The notes below the pieces were generated by a model. The model was not told where the DNA came from, did not search any database, and saw only the letters and a list, made by a program, of their open reading frames with translations. The position numbers were made by a program, and so were the translations under genes. DNA of 64,000 nucleotides, taken from Bacteroidota bacterium (GTDB lineage Bacteria; Bacteroidota; Rhodothermia; Rhodothermales; UBA10348). This document shows positions 17,260-26,069 of this stretch, piece by piece (position 1 is the first letter of the stretch; each line of letters opens with the position of its first letter). The stretch is taken from contig JAJCYP010000015.1 in the NCBI GenBank assembly GCA_029262855.1, forward strand, positions 1 through 64,000. Reading direction: 5' to 3'.

Positions 17260-18002
17260 TCGGTGGTGCGGTCGGGGCCGGTGTCGACGGGCTGGTCCGC
17301 CGCGGGTTCTGTGGGGCTGGGAGCATCCGAAGCGGGGCCCTCCGCGGGAGCGGCGGCCTGCATTTCGCTGAGACCGCTCTTCATCAGCAGGAGAGCGCGC
17401 TCCCGGTGGAACGCGGGGTCGTCGAGAATGGTCTCGATCTCGCGTAGGTTGGGCAGGTCATCGACGGAGTTCAGCCCGAAGAGCTCCAGAAACCGCCCCG
17501 TCGTCCCGTAGAGCAGAGGCCGACCGACGGACTCCGAACGCCCGAACACGTCGATGAGGCCCATTTCAAGGAGTCGCCGGATGGCGTAGTCACAATCCAC
17601 GCCCCGGACGAACTCGACTTCCGGCTTTGTCGTGGGCTGGCGGTAGGCCAGAATGGCCAACGACTCGAGCAGAGACCTGCTGAGCCGGCGCTGCTTCTGC
17701 TCCTGGAAGAGTTCCTTGATGTAGGGGGCGACCGCCCCGACGGTGGCCATGCGGAATCCACCACTCCACGCCTCTATCCTGAGTGGCCGCTCCTGCTCGG
17801 CATAGCGTTCGTTCAGTGTTTCCACGGCGTGCAGCACGTCCGTCTCCGAAGGGCGGTCCTGCCCGGACACCTCGGCCAGGATCTCGGCGATTCTGATGGC
17901 GCTGATGGGATGCTCGGCTGCAAATGCCAGGGCCTCGACCACCTGCTCCAACCGGTTGCTTCCGATGGCGCCGAATCCCGCGGGTTCGTTTCCTTCTTCC
18001 AT
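17256..18002 (-). CDS. scpB: Segregation and condensation protein B
   Basis: 248 residues with the tandem winged-helix arrangement of ScpB (VVEALAFAAEHPISAIRIAEIL near the start; LESLAILAYRQPTTKPEVEFVRGVD at about 115-140; GRPLLYGTTGRFLELFGL). It binds the kleisin ScpA in the SMC complex that compacts and separates chromosomes. A Pro/Ala/Glu-rich tail of about 40 residues extends beyond the core. Its ATG shares one base with the TAA of scpA, so the two are coupled. Confidence 0.93.
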   Translation of the reverse strand: MEEGNEPAGFGAIGSNRLEQVVEALAFAAEHPISAIRIAEILAEVSGQDRPSETDVLHAVETLNERYAEQERPLRIEAWSGGFRMATVGAVAPYIKELFQEQKQRRLSRSLLESLAILAYRQPTTKPEVEFVRGVDCDYAIRRLLEMGLIDVFGRSESVGRPLLYGTTGRFLELFGLNSVDDLPNLREIETILDDPAFHRERALLLMKSGLSEMQAAAPAEGPASDAPSPTEPAADQPVDTGPDRTTE

Positions 18003-18745
18003 TACGTGGTTGCGCCTTCCCCGCCGGTTGGGTTGCCAGAAGCCGAAAGGTAAAAATCCAGCGCCGAGCGCTCCACGAATATGCCAACAAGCCCGCTCCG
18101 AGCCATTTCCAGAACAGCGAGGAAGGTGGCAATGATGAAGCCGCGGGGGTTGCCGGACACGAGTTCGACGAACGAGTGCCTCTCCCCGTCTTGAAGAATG
18201 CCTGCGAGATACTCCTGCTGCCCCTCCAGAGACCAGGACTCTGGCTCTACCTCGTGAGTCACAACCTGGACCTCAGACTCAGTCAGTACGCGCCTCAGGG
18301 CCTGCACAAGGTCGAAGATGCTGGCCTCGGCCATCGTCTCACCGGTGTCCTGAAGCTCGGCAGCCGCATCCAACTCCTGTCCCCGCGTGAACTGCTCCTG
18401 TCTCCGGTCATGGGCCTCGGAGAGGATCTCGGAGGCCTCCTTGAACCGGACGTACTCAAGCAGGCGCTCGACCAACTCCTGACGCGGGTCGATGGGCTCC
18501 CCTTCTTCGTCCACTTCCTGGCCGGGCAGCAACATCCTGGTCTTGATGTTGATCAGCAGCGCCGCCATGTAAAGAAAGTCACCGACACCGTCGAGGTCGA
18601 CCTGTTCGAGAAGGCGGACGTAGGCCAGAAACTCGTCGGCGATTCCCGCAATCGGAATGTCATAGATATCCAGCTCATCACGCCGGATAAAGAACAGAAG
18701 CAGGTCCAGGGGGCCCTCAAATTGCTGGAGCCTTACCTCATACAT
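18002..18745 (-). CDS. scpA: Segregation and condensation protein A (kleisin)
   Basis: 247 residues from ATG 18745 (MYEVRLQQFEGPLDLLLFFIRRDELDIYDIPI), the canonical ScpA N-terminus that binds the SMC neck. The C-terminal winged helix that binds the SMC head (GFIIATFLAVLEMARSGLVGIF) is present. A longer frame begins at 18802, but the extra residues do not resemble the family and lie inside the upstream gene. The start overlaps the 3' end of the epimerase gene by eight bases. It works with ScpB and SMC; no smc gene is in the window. Confidence 0.93.
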   Translation of the reverse strand: MYEVRLQQFEGPLDLLLFFIRRDELDIYDIPIAGIADEFLAYVRLLEQVDLDGVGDFLYMAALLINIKTRMLLPGQEVDEEGEPIDPRQELVERLLEYVRFKEASEILSEAHDRRQEQFTRGQELDAAAELQDTGETMAEASIFDLVQALRRVLTESEVQVVTHEVEPESWSLEGQQEYLAGILQDGERHSFVELVSGNPRGFIIATFLAVLEMARSGLVGIFVERSALDFYLSASGNPTGGEGATT

Positions 18746-19682
18746 CGGCTCCGACGGCCTCGCGTCGGTTTCGGAACCACTCCAGAGTGGCTTCCAGGCC
18801 ATTGCGCACGTCTACCGTGGGCTGCCAGCCCAGCGCCTCCTGGGTGTGCGCATACGAGAGAACACTTCGCTTCTGTTCGCCGGGCTTGCCGGGGCCGTGA
18901 GCTTCCGGCAAGTCCGGATCGACCAGGTCCCGAAGCACGCGGAACAGCGTATTCACATCGGTCTCCACAGACGTCCCGACGTTGAAAATGCCAGACCCTT
19001 TGTGCGACATGGCAGCCACGTTAGCCGAGACCACATCCTGCACGAAAACGTAGTCTCTGGTCTGCTTGCCGTCTCCGTTGATGACGGTTGGCTCGCCGGC
19101 CAGAAGCCGCTCGGCAAAAATCGCCACCACCCCGGCCTCTCCGTGCGGATTCTGGCGCGGACCGTAGATGTTGCCGTAGCGCAGCGCCACGTACTCGATG
19201 CCGTATTGCTCCTTGTAAAAGAACAGGTACTTCTCCGAGGACAGCTTGGCTATCCCATAGGGCGACAACGGCTTGAGGGTGTGCTGCTCATCCTGAGGTA
19301 CATACTCCGGCTCCCCATAGATGGCCCCCCCCGTCGAGGCAAAGACCACTTTGCGAAGTCCATTGGAACGCCCGGCCTCAAGCAGATTCAACAGCCCGCC
19401 GATATTGACGTCGGCGTCGAATCGGGGGTCCGCGACGCTCTTCCGGACGTCCATTTGGGCGGCGTGGTGGACCAGAATCTCGAACTCCTCGGCCTCAAAC
19501 AATGCCGCCGCCTCCGGCGACCGGACATCCATCACGTGCAGAGTGGCTGCATCCGGGACGTTTCCCCTGTTGCCGGATGACAGGTCGTCCAGCACATGCA
19601 CCTCGTGTTCCTGCCCCACGAGGGCGTCGGCAATGTGTGAACCAATGAACCCGGCGCCGCCGGTGATGAGGACCTTGCTCAT
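18738..19682 (-). CDS. NAD-dependent sugar-nucleotide epimerase (GalE-like, extended SDR)
   Basis: 314 residues. The Rossmann NAD-binding motif GGAGFIGSH is at about 8-16 and the acidic adenosine-ribose contact is LDDLSSG. The catalytic Tyr-x3-Lys lies in SPYGIAKLSSEKYL (about 142-155), with the active-site Ser/Thr in FASTGGAIYG. UDP-glucose 4-epimerase activity is the likeliest, but related epimerases or dehydratases cannot be excluded. The 3' end overlaps scpA. Confidence 0.88.
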   Translation of the reverse strand: MSKVLITGGAGFIGSHIADALVGQEHEVHVLDDLSSGNRGNVPDAATLHVMDVRSPEAAALFEAEEFEILVHHAAQMDVRKSVADPRFDADVNIGGLLNLLEAGRSNGLRKVVFASTGGAIYGEPEYVPQDEQHTLKPLSPYGIAKLSSEKYLFFYKEQYGIEYVALRYGNIYGPRQNPHGEAGVVAIFAERLLAGEPTVINGDGKQTRDYVFVQDVVSANVAAMSHKGSGIFNVGTSVETDVNTLFRVLRDLVDPDLPEAHGPGKPGEQKRSVLSYAHTQEALGWQPTVDVRNGLEATLEWFRNRREAVGADV

Positions 19683-19730
19683 GTCTTCCTTATTGCACCC
19701 GCGACTTGGGCGGGAAATTGCGGGAAATGT

Positions 19731-21041
19731 CTATGCCGCTTTCGGCAACAGGGTAACGGTGGAGAACTCTTCAGGCCGGAACAGGAGCTGCGCCAGTTCC
19801 AGAACCTCTTCCTGGGTGACAGAGTCGACCTGCTCCAGAATCTCGTCCAGGCTCACATACTCACCGTAGTAGAGCTCCTGTCGGCCGAGGCGCATCATTC
19901 GGGAGCCCATGCTTTCGAGGCCCAGCATGATTGAGCCTTTGACCTGGCTCTTGGCCTGCTTGAGCATGCGATCGCTGACGGCGGTCTGCGCCAGTTTGTC
20001 CAACTCCCGGAAGATCAGCTTCTGCGCCCGCTCCACCTTGCCGGCGTCCGTACCCATGTAGATCCCGAACTCTCCGGTGTCGGAATACAGGTTGGTAAAC
20101 GAATAGATCTGATAGCAATAGCCGTATTTCTCGCGGATGTTCTGGTTTAACCGGCTGGACATCCCGCCGCCCACGATGGTATTCAGGACGGACATGGGGA
20201 TTCTCCGGGCATCGAAGACGTCCAGTGCCTGCCTGCCCAGGACCAGGTGGGCCTGCTGGATACCCCGACTCTCGCGGACGTGACGCGCGTCAGAAGACTG
20301 GACGGGGGCTCTGAGTGCGGTGGGTGACTTGGCCCTGACCGTGGAAAAGGCCTTCTCGACCAGCGACACGACCCGCTTGTGGTTCACATTCCCCGCAACC
20401 GATACGACGAGCCGATTCGGCGTGTAGCGGCGTCCGACATAGCCCAGCAACTGGGGGCGCGTGAAGGTGCGAACCGTCTCTTCAAACCCGATCACCGGCC
20501 GCCCCATGGAATGGTCCGGATACAGGGCGGACTCGAGCCGATCAAAGATCAATTCCTCCGGCGCGTCCTCGTACATCCGCATTTCCTCGACTACAACGTC
20601 CTTCTCCTTTCCCAACTCCCGCTCGGGAAAACTCGGAGACAGGACGAGATCACACACGGTGTCGATGGCTCGCGCCAGATACTCGTCGAGTGCGCGCGCA
20701 TAGTAGCAGGTGTACTCCTTGGCAGTAAAGGCGTTGAGATAGCCCCCAACGGCCTCCATCCGCTGCGCAATCTGGTGCATGCGCCGCTTCTCGGTGCCCT
20801 TGAACACCATGTGTTCAATGAAATGGCTTATACCGCTCTCAGAGGCTTCTTCGTCACGGCTGCCCGTGTCGATCCATACACCGACCGAAACGGACCGGAC
20901 GGAGGGTATGCGCTCTGTAACGATGCGAACACCATTATCAAGGGTGCTCTTCTCGAACTCTGGAAATGCGGTTGCGGTCAAGGAGAAGGGAATTGGTTCG
21001 CGATAACTGATACAGTAAAAACCGGGCGCAGGTCGATGCAA
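19731..21041 (-). CDS. M16 family zinc peptidase
   Basis: 436 residues with the inverted zinc motif HFIEH at about 73-77 (SGISHFIEHMVFKGT) and the distal metal-ligand Glu region VVEEMRMYEDAPEE about 75 residues later. Two M16 half domains are visible, which is the normal size for the mitochondrial-processing-peptidase-like bacterial family next to pnp. The N-terminal 25 residues are not conserved, so the true start may be later. It lies downstream of pnp, separated by a 128-base gap containing a nested inverted repeat (GGACGG 21085-21090, CCGTCC 21112-21117). Confidence 0.92.
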   Translation of the reverse strand: MHRPAPGFYCISYREPIPFSLTATAFPEFEKSTLDNGVRIVTERIPSVRSVSVGVWIDTGSRDEEASESGISHFIEHMVFKGTEKRRMHQIAQRMEAVGGYLNAFTAKEYTCYYARALDEYLARAIDTVCDLVLSPSFPERELGKEKDVVVEEMRMYEDAPEELIFDRLESALYPDHSMGRPVIGFEETVRTFTRPQLLGYVGRRYTPNRLVVSVAGNVNHKRVVSLVEKAFSTVRAKSPTALRAPVQSSDARHVRESRGIQQAHLVLGRQALDVFDARRIPMSVLNTIVGGGMSSRLNQNIREKYGYCYQIYSFTNLYSDTGEFGIYMGTDAGKVERAQKLIFRELDKLAQTAVSDRMLKQAKSQVKGSIMLGLESMGSRMMRLGRQELYYGEYVSLDEILEQVDSVTQEEVLELAQLLFRPEEFSTVTLLPKAA

Positions 21042-21084
21042 CGGGCAGTGCCCTCAACCGGGCTCTTCGTGGCTTAACTGCTGT

Positions 21085-21117
21085 GGACGGAATATACCAT
21101 ATACGGTAACGCCGTCC
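21085..21117 (-). terminator. Nested inverted repeat between pnp and the M16 peptidase gene
   Basis: GGACGG pairs with CCGTCC, and inside it TACC (21095-21098) pairs with GGTA (21105-21108). There is no T-tract, so this may be a weak terminator, an mRNA-stabilising hairpin, or chance. Confidence 0.3.
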
Positions 21118-21169
21118 GCCGCCCGAAGACGACAGACGGCGTACCATCCAACTCAAGGCCGGAGAACGA

Positions 21170-23557
21170 CTAGTCGTCGTTACGATCGCTGCCGCTGTCA
21201 CGGCTGCTGTCGCTGTCACGGCTGCTATCGCTGTCGCGGCTGCCGCCATCACGACTGCTACCGCCGTCACGACCACCGCGTCCGCTATCACGACCGCCGC
21301 GTCCGCCATCACGGCCACCACGTCCGCCGTCGCGACCACCGCGTCCGCCGTCGCGACCACCGCGTCCACGACCGCCGTCACGTCCTCGGCCGCCGGAGCG
21401 CTCGCGGGGGCGTTCTTCAAAGCCTTCCGGCTTCTCGAGAAGCGGCTTGCGGGAGAATCGCAGCTTGCCGTCTTGGCGAACCTCAATGAGGGACACCTTG
21501 ACCTTGTCGCCGACCTGCATGTAGTCCTCGACGCGCTCCACAAACCCGTAGTCGAGCTCGGAAACGTGCAGAAGGCCTTCCTTGCCGGGCATGATCTCGA
21601 TGATGGCGCCGAAGCCTTCCACCTTGCGGACTGTGCCTTCGTAGATCTCGCCCTCTTCGGGGACGGTCACGATGCCCTTGATGATCTCAAGGGCCGCGGC
21701 TGCATCAGCCTCGTTCGTCGCGGCAACGGTCACGATACCAACGCCATCCTCTTCCGAGATGTCGACGGAGGTGTTCGTGTCGCGCTGAATTCCCTGGATG
21801 ATCTTTCCACCTGGGCCGATCACCGCGCCAATGAAGCTGGAATCGATCGTGATCTGGGTCAGGCGAGGAGCGTGTGCCGACAGTTCCGGACGGGCCGCGT
21901 CCAGCGTCTCGTCCATGATGTCCAGAATGTGAAGACGTCCCTCGCGGGCCTGCATGAGAGCCTTCGAAAGCAGCTCGCGGGACAGGCCGTTGATCTTGAT
22001 GTCCATCTGGCAGGCCGTGATACCGTCTCGGGTACCGGTGACCTTGAAGTCCATGTCGCCCAGGTGATCCTCGGTGCCGAGGATATCACTCAGCACGGCG
22101 GCACGATCTCCATCTGCGATGAGGCCCATGGCGATGCCGCTGACGGCCTTCCTCATGGGTACACCCGCATCCATCAACGCCATCGAACCCGAACAGACTG
22201 AAGCCATGGAGCTGGAGCCGTTGGACTCGAGCACGTCACAGTTCAGGCGAATCGTGTACGGGAATTCCTCGGTGGGGGGCAGCATGGGCATGAGCGCACG
22301 CTCCGCCAGCATCCCGTGTCCAACCTCGCGGCGGGACGGCCCGCGCAGAAACTTGACCTCGCCAACCGAGAACGGCGGGAACCAGTAATGCAGGAAGAAT
22401 CGCTTGTCCTTGGTGTCGAAGATCTGATCCACCGGCTGGACGTCCTTTGACGTTCCAAGGGTGACCTGGGAAATCACCTGTGTTTCGCCGCGGGTAAAGA
22501 TTCCTGATCCGTGAACGCGCGGCAGGTAGCCGGTTTCGGTCCAGATATCACGTACCTGATCCAGGCCGCGACCGTCGATGCGTTTGCCCTCGTCCAGGAT
22601 CATGTCCCGGATGGCCTTTTTCTCGGCCTTTCCGGCTGCTTCCTTGATGTGCCCGGAGGTCCATCCCTCAGCCGTCTCGCTGACTGCATCGTCACCGGAA
22701 CCCAGCAGCGCCTCGACTGCCTTTGCCTTGATGGCGTCGACACCGCCGTAGAAGGTGGCCTTGTCATACGGGGCGCGGACGTGCGCCGCGAAATCGTCGG
22801 CGACGATCTCGGCAACCCGTGCCTCAACGCCGTCGGGAAGTGCCCGTGGGGTGAACTCGAACGGAGCCGCTCCGCCAGCATCGGCAAGCAGGTCCTGCTG
22901 GGCCTGGCAGAGCTTCTTGATGGCCTCATGCGCCAGGTCGAGCGCCTCCAGCATCTCGTCCTCGGAGACCTCATTCATTTCGCCTTCAACCATCACGATG
23001 GCGTCAGCCTTTCCGGCGACGATCAGGTTGAAATCCGTATTCTCGAGCTCGGAGAAGGTGGGGTTGAGAATGAACTCTCCATCAGCCCGGCCTACACGTA
23101 CCTCAGCAATCGGACCCTCGTACGGGGCGCCGGCGAGCATGAGTGCAGCCGAACAGCCGCAGGCTGCAACCACATCCGCGTCATTCTCCGGGTCGGCAGA
23201 CATCACCGTGGCGATGACCTGCACTTCGTTGAAGAAGCCTTCCGTGAACAGCGGGCGGATGGCCCGGTCAATCAGACGGGAGGTAAGCACCTCTTTGTCT
23301 GTCGGACGTCCCTCACGCTTGAAAAAGCCACCCGGAATCTTTCCGGCGGCCGAGTAGCGCTCCCGGTAATCCACCGAGAGCGGAAACCAGTTCTGGCCCT
23401 CACGGACCGAGTTGGCCATCGTTGCGGTGCAAAGCACCATGGTGTCGCCCATCCGGGCAACAACGGAACCGCCTGCCTGCTTCGCAAGGCGCCCGGTTTC
23501 CAATGTGATAGTCTTGCCTGGCGCGAACTCTATCTCGCGCGTGTGTCCATTTGCCAT
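21170..23557 (-). CDS. pnp: Polynucleotide phosphorylase with RGG-rich tail
   Basis: A 3'-5' phosphorolytic exoribonuclease of the RNA degradosome. 795 residues: two RNase PH domains flanking a helical domain, a KH domain (IDSSFIGAVIGPGGKIIQGIQ, about 555-610) and an S1 domain (GEIYEGTVRKVEGFGAIIEIMPGKEGLLHVSEL, about 630-700). An extra C-terminal tail of about 80 residues is built of GGRGGRD-type units followed by SRDSDS units. The tail is absent from E. coli PNPase and likely adds RNA binding. The start has a weak upstream GAGG. Confidence 0.96.
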   Translation of the reverse strand: MANGHTREIEFAPGKTITLETGRLAKQAGGSVVARMGDTMVLCTATMANSVREGQNWFPLSVDYRERYSAAGKIPGGFFKREGRPTDKEVLTSRLIDRAIRPLFTEGFFNEVQVIATVMSADPENDADVVAACGCSAALMLAGAPYEGPIAEVRVGRADGEFILNPTFSELENTDFNLIVAGKADAIVMVEGEMNEVSEDEMLEALDLAHEAIKKLCQAQQDLLADAGGAAPFEFTPRALPDGVEARVAEIVADDFAAHVRAPYDKATFYGGVDAIKAKAVEALLGSGDDAVSETAEGWTSGHIKEAAGKAEKKAIRDMILDEGKRIDGRGLDQVRDIWTETGYLPRVHGSGIFTRGETQVISQVTLGTSKDVQPVDQIFDTKDKRFFLHYWFPPFSVGEVKFLRGPSRREVGHGMLAERALMPMLPPTEEFPYTIRLNCDVLESNGSSSMASVCSGSMALMDAGVPMRKAVSGIAMGLIADGDRAAVLSDILGTEDHLGDMDFKVTGTRDGITACQMDIKINGLSRELLSKALMQAREGRLHILDIMDETLDAARPELSAHAPRLTQITIDSSFIGAVIGPGGKIIQGIQRDTNTSVDISEEDGVGIVTVAATNEADAAAALEIIKGIVTVPEEGEIYEGTVRKVEGFGAIIEIMPGKEGLLHVSELDYGFVERVEDYMQVGDKVKVSLIEVRQDGKLRFSRKPLLEKPEGFEERPRERSGGRGRDGGRGRGGRDGGRGGRDGGRGGRDGGRGGRDSGRGGRDGGSSRDGGSRDSDSSRDSDSSRDSGSDRNDD
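21173..21405 (-). repeat. Short tandem repeats encoding the RGG/SRD tail of PNPase
   Basis: About 21-base units (seven codons, Gly-Gly-Arg-Gly-Gly-Arg-Asp) repeat four to five times, followed by 18-base units for Ser-Arg-Asp-Ser-Asp-Ser. All stay in frame. Such repeats can expand or contract between strains. Confidence 0.8.
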
Positions 23558-23645
23558 GGAGTCTTTTCCTCTACTGTGTTCTTTCCTTTTCTGCTTCCTG
23601 CGCTACGCCGGGCCACCTGTAGATGACAAAGCGCACATACAGTAA

Positions 23646-23672
23646 GCGACATCCCCGGAGTGAGGATGTCGC
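23646..23672 (-). terminator. Hairpin in the rpsO-pnp intergenic region
   Basis: Perfect 9-base stem (GCGACATCC and GGATGTCGC) with a 9-base loop, just after rpsO and about 90 bases before pnp. No T-run follows, so an RNA-processing or attenuation element is as likely as a full terminator. Confidence 0.5.
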
Positions 23673-23683
23673 CAACGTTTCCG

Positions 23684-23950
23684 TTACTTACGGATGCCAA
23701 GCTCGGCGATGACGGTACGATACCGATCGATCTCCTTGGCCATCAGGTAGTTCAGCAACCGACGGCGCTTACCTACCAGTTTCAAGAGCCCGCGACGGGT
23801 CGAATGATCCTTCGGATGTCTCTTGAGATGATCTGTGAGTTCGCTGATACGCGTGCTGAAGATGGCGATCTGGACTTCGGCCTTGCCGGTGTCCTTCCCT
23901 GTTTCTCCAAACTGTTCAATCAGCTGTTCTTTCTTTTCCTTTCCAATCAT
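23684..23950 (-). CDS. rpsO: 30S ribosomal protein S15
   Basis: 88 residues, the standard size. It binds the central domain of 16S rRNA early in assembly. Conserved features include FGETGKDTGKAEVQIAIFSTRI, the LTDHLKRHPKDHSTRRGLL loop, and the terminal VGKRRRLLNYL helix. GGAG lies upstream of the ATG. Its position between ribF and pnp is the classic arrangement. The short hairpin following it may separate rpsO and pnp expression. Confidence 0.97.
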   Translation of the reverse strand: MIGKEKKEQLIEQFGETGKDTGKAEVQIAIFSTRISELTDHLKRHPKDHSTRRGLLKLVGKRRRLLNYLMAKEIDRYRTVIAELGIRK

Positions 23951-24037
23951 GGTCCGCTCCAGATTATATCATGCTAGAGTAGGCCGGGCGACGGTGGCTT
24001 CGCATTTCGATGCCTTTCGCATTCCCGCACATTCAGG

Positions 24038-24949
24038 CTATTGTAAGCCTTCCAGCAGCGACCTGCAACGCGATTCATCGGCCTTCAGTTGCTCAACGAG
24101 GGCCTCCATGCCGTCAAAACGACGCTCATCGCGCAATCTTTCCCGGAACTCCACAGTGAGGACCTCACCGTAGAGATCACCCTCAAAATCCAGAAGATGG
24201 ACTTCCTGACGTTGGCGCACACCGTCAAACGTGGGCCGGGTACCGACATTCATCATCCCGCCGGCCAGAGGGTCATTTCCGCGATGGACGGTCACCGCAT
24301 AGACACCGGCCCTGGGGATGATCTTCTGGGGTGCGACGGGGTCGAGGTTTGCAGTCGGATAGCCGATGGTTCTGCCGCGCTTGTCGCCGTCCACAACCAG
24401 CCCGCGCCACCGGTAGGGTCGGCCCAGAAGGCTCTCCGCGCGTGCTACGTCTCCGGTCTTGGTCAGGGATCGCCGGATCACGGACGAAGAGACCACTGTC
24501 GCGTCAACCGCCTGAGCCGGAATCACGTCAACCTCGAAGCCGAGGGAGGGGCCAAGCCGCTCGAGCAGGGCGCGGTTTCCCTTGCGTCCAGCCCCGAAAC
24601 CGTGGTCGTGGCCGATGACGATGCTGGAGGCGCCAATCTGGCCGACCAGAATGCGCTCAACAAACTCCTCGGCGGCCATGCGGGCCATGTCCCGGTCAAA
24701 AGGGATGATGACGGTCTCCTCTATGCCAAACCGGGCCACGAGCGCCGCCCTCTCCTGGGCTGTTGTCAGGAGGCCAACGGCCTTCCCGGACACCAATTCC
24801 CGCGGGTGTGGGTCAAAGGTGACGAGTACGGGCCTGCCGTTTCTGGCCCTGGCCCGCTCCACCAGGAACTGCAGAATTGCCTGATGGCCAAGATGTACAC
24901 CATCGAACGAGCCCATGGTGACCACGGCCGAGCGAGGACGATCAGCCAT
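24038..24949 (-). CDS. ribF: Bifunctional riboflavin kinase / FAD synthetase
   Basis: Converts riboflavin to FMN and then FAD. 303 residues: an N-terminal nucleotidyltransferase domain with TMGSFDGVHLGHQAIL (about 11-26) and VIGHDHGFGAGRKG, and a C-terminal flavokinase domain with VVDGDKRGRTIGYPTANL (about 185-202) and VEFRERLRDERRFD near the end. The start overlaps the truB 3' end by eight bases. The order truB-ribF-rpsO matches the conserved translation cluster. Confidence 0.95.
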   Translation of the reverse strand: MADRPRSAVVTMGSFDGVHLGHQAILQFLVERARARNGRPVLVTFDPHPRELVSGKAVGLLTTAQERAALVARFGIEETVIIPFDRDMARMAAEEFVERILVGQIGASSIVIGHDHGFGAGRKGNRALLERLGPSLGFEVDVIPAQAVDATVVSSSVIRRSLTKTGDVARAESLLGRPYRWRGLVVDGDKRGRTIGYPTANLDPVAPQKIIPRAGVYAVTVHRGNDPLAGGMMNVGTRPTFDGVRQRQEVHLLDFEGDLYGEVLTVEFRERLRDERRFDGMEALVEQLKADESRCRSLLEGLQ

Positions 24950-25685
24950 CCCGCTGCTCCTCCAACCGGCTCAGCAACTCGTCCAACTCCCAGGCGTGCT
25001 CCACGCGAAAGTCGCCGACTCCAGTGCGTCGGAGGCCCAGCAGGTGGCCGCCTACGCCCAGTTCGGCACCCAGATCGTGGGCCAGCGACCGGATGTACGT
25101 CCCTTTGGAGCAGGTCACCGAGAAGTCCACGTCAGACCCACGCATGGGGCTCACGTCGAAGGAATCCACGCGAACGCTTCTCAGCGGAAGCTCGATGTCC
25201 TCTCCCCGGCGAGCCTTCTTGTAAAGGCGCTCACCGCCAATCTTTATGGCCGAGAACGCGGGCGGGCGCTGGTCAATGGTGCCGATGAAGGGACGCGTTG
25301 CCGTTGCCACGTCGTCATCAGACAAGTGACCCGTCGCTCGTCGCTCGAGGACTTCGGACTCCGCGTCGTATGAGGGTGTCGTCTCTCCAAGCCTGATGGT
25401 GCCGGTGTAGATCTTGTCCTGGCCCATGAAACGCTCCATGGCCTTGGTCGCCCGACCGACGAGGACGATCAGGAGGCCCGTCGCCATGGGATCAAGAGTG
25501 CCAGCATGTCCCACTTTTCGGACCGGCACCCGGTGGCGAATGCGCTTGACAACCCCGAACGAGGTGATGCCAACGGGCTTGTCCACCAGGAGAACCGCGG
25601 CCTCCCAGGACTCCGGAAGGCCGTTCCTGTCAAAGACAGGGGGCTCAGACTCGGCGCTATTCCTGTTCTCGGCTGCTTCGCTCAT
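24942..25685 (-). CDS. truB: tRNA pseudouridine-55 synthase
   Basis: Forms pseudouridine 55 in the T-loop of tRNAs. 247 residues from ATG 25685 (MSEAAEN). The catalytic Asp is in GHAGTLDPMATGLLIVLVG (about 60-78). LLVDKPVGITSF and GTYIRSLAHDLG are also conserved. A longer frame from 25730 would lie within rbfA and is not favoured. The chosen start overlaps the 3' end of rbfA by 29 bases. Confidence 0.95.
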   Translation of the reverse strand: MSEAAENRNSAESEPPVFDRNGLPESWEAAVLLVDKPVGITSFGVVKRIRHRVPVRKVGHAGTLDPMATGLLIVLVGRATKAMERFMGQDKIYTGTIRLGETTPSYDAESEVLERRATGHLSDDDVATATRPFIGTIDQRPPAFSAIKIGGERLYKKARRGEDIELPLRSVRVDSFDVSPMRGSDVDFSVTCSKGTYIRSLAHDLGAELGVGGHLLGLRRTGVGDFRVEHAWELDELLSRLEEQRDG

Positions 25686-26028
25686 CACGGATCTTCTCAA
25701 AAAGGTCCTCGATGCGCTGCGCCTCGTCAAGCGTGCTGTCCAGGAAGAATCGAATTTCAGGCACCTTCTTCAGCTGGTGCCTGATGCGGGCGGCCAATGC
25801 CTTTCTGACTCGTGGCTGCAGTTCGTCGAGCCGCTCGAAAACCGACTGTTGCTCCTTCGGATCGTCGCCGAGGACGCTGACATACGTGTACACAATACCC
25901 AGGTCTTTGGTGACCCGGGTACCCGTCACGGTCACCATCCCCTGGAGTTGCTCAGCGAAATCGGTAACCAGGAGCCCGGCTATTTCACGCTGAAGCAGCC
26001 GCGCAACCCGTTCGGTTCTGATACTCAT
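25657..26028 (-). CDS. rbfA: Ribosome-binding factor A
   Basis: A KH-fold factor for 30S maturation and cold adaptation, 123 residues from ATG 26028 (MSIRTERVARLLQREIA), the usual RbfA beginning. A GTG at 26067, two bases after infB, would add 13 residues and is possible. The conserved PEIRFFLDSTLDEAQRIEDL motif lies near the C-terminus. It sits between infB and truB as in most bacteria. Confidence 0.92.
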   Translation of the reverse strand: MSIRTERVARLLQREIAGLLVTDFAEQLQGMVTVTGTRVTKDLGIVYTYVSVLGDDPKEQQSVFERLDELQPRVRKALAARIRHQLKKVPEIRFFLDSTLDEAQRIEDLFEKIRDERSSREQE

Positions 26029-26069
26029 CCGTCCTGTGGTTTCAGCGCCACCCGAGGCGGCACTCACGT

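Noticed and set aside
23963-23968. TATAAT on the minus strand just upstream of rpsO
   Set aside because: It would leave a leader of only a few bases, has no -35 partner, and the one convincing promoter in the window is of the TAnnTTTG type.
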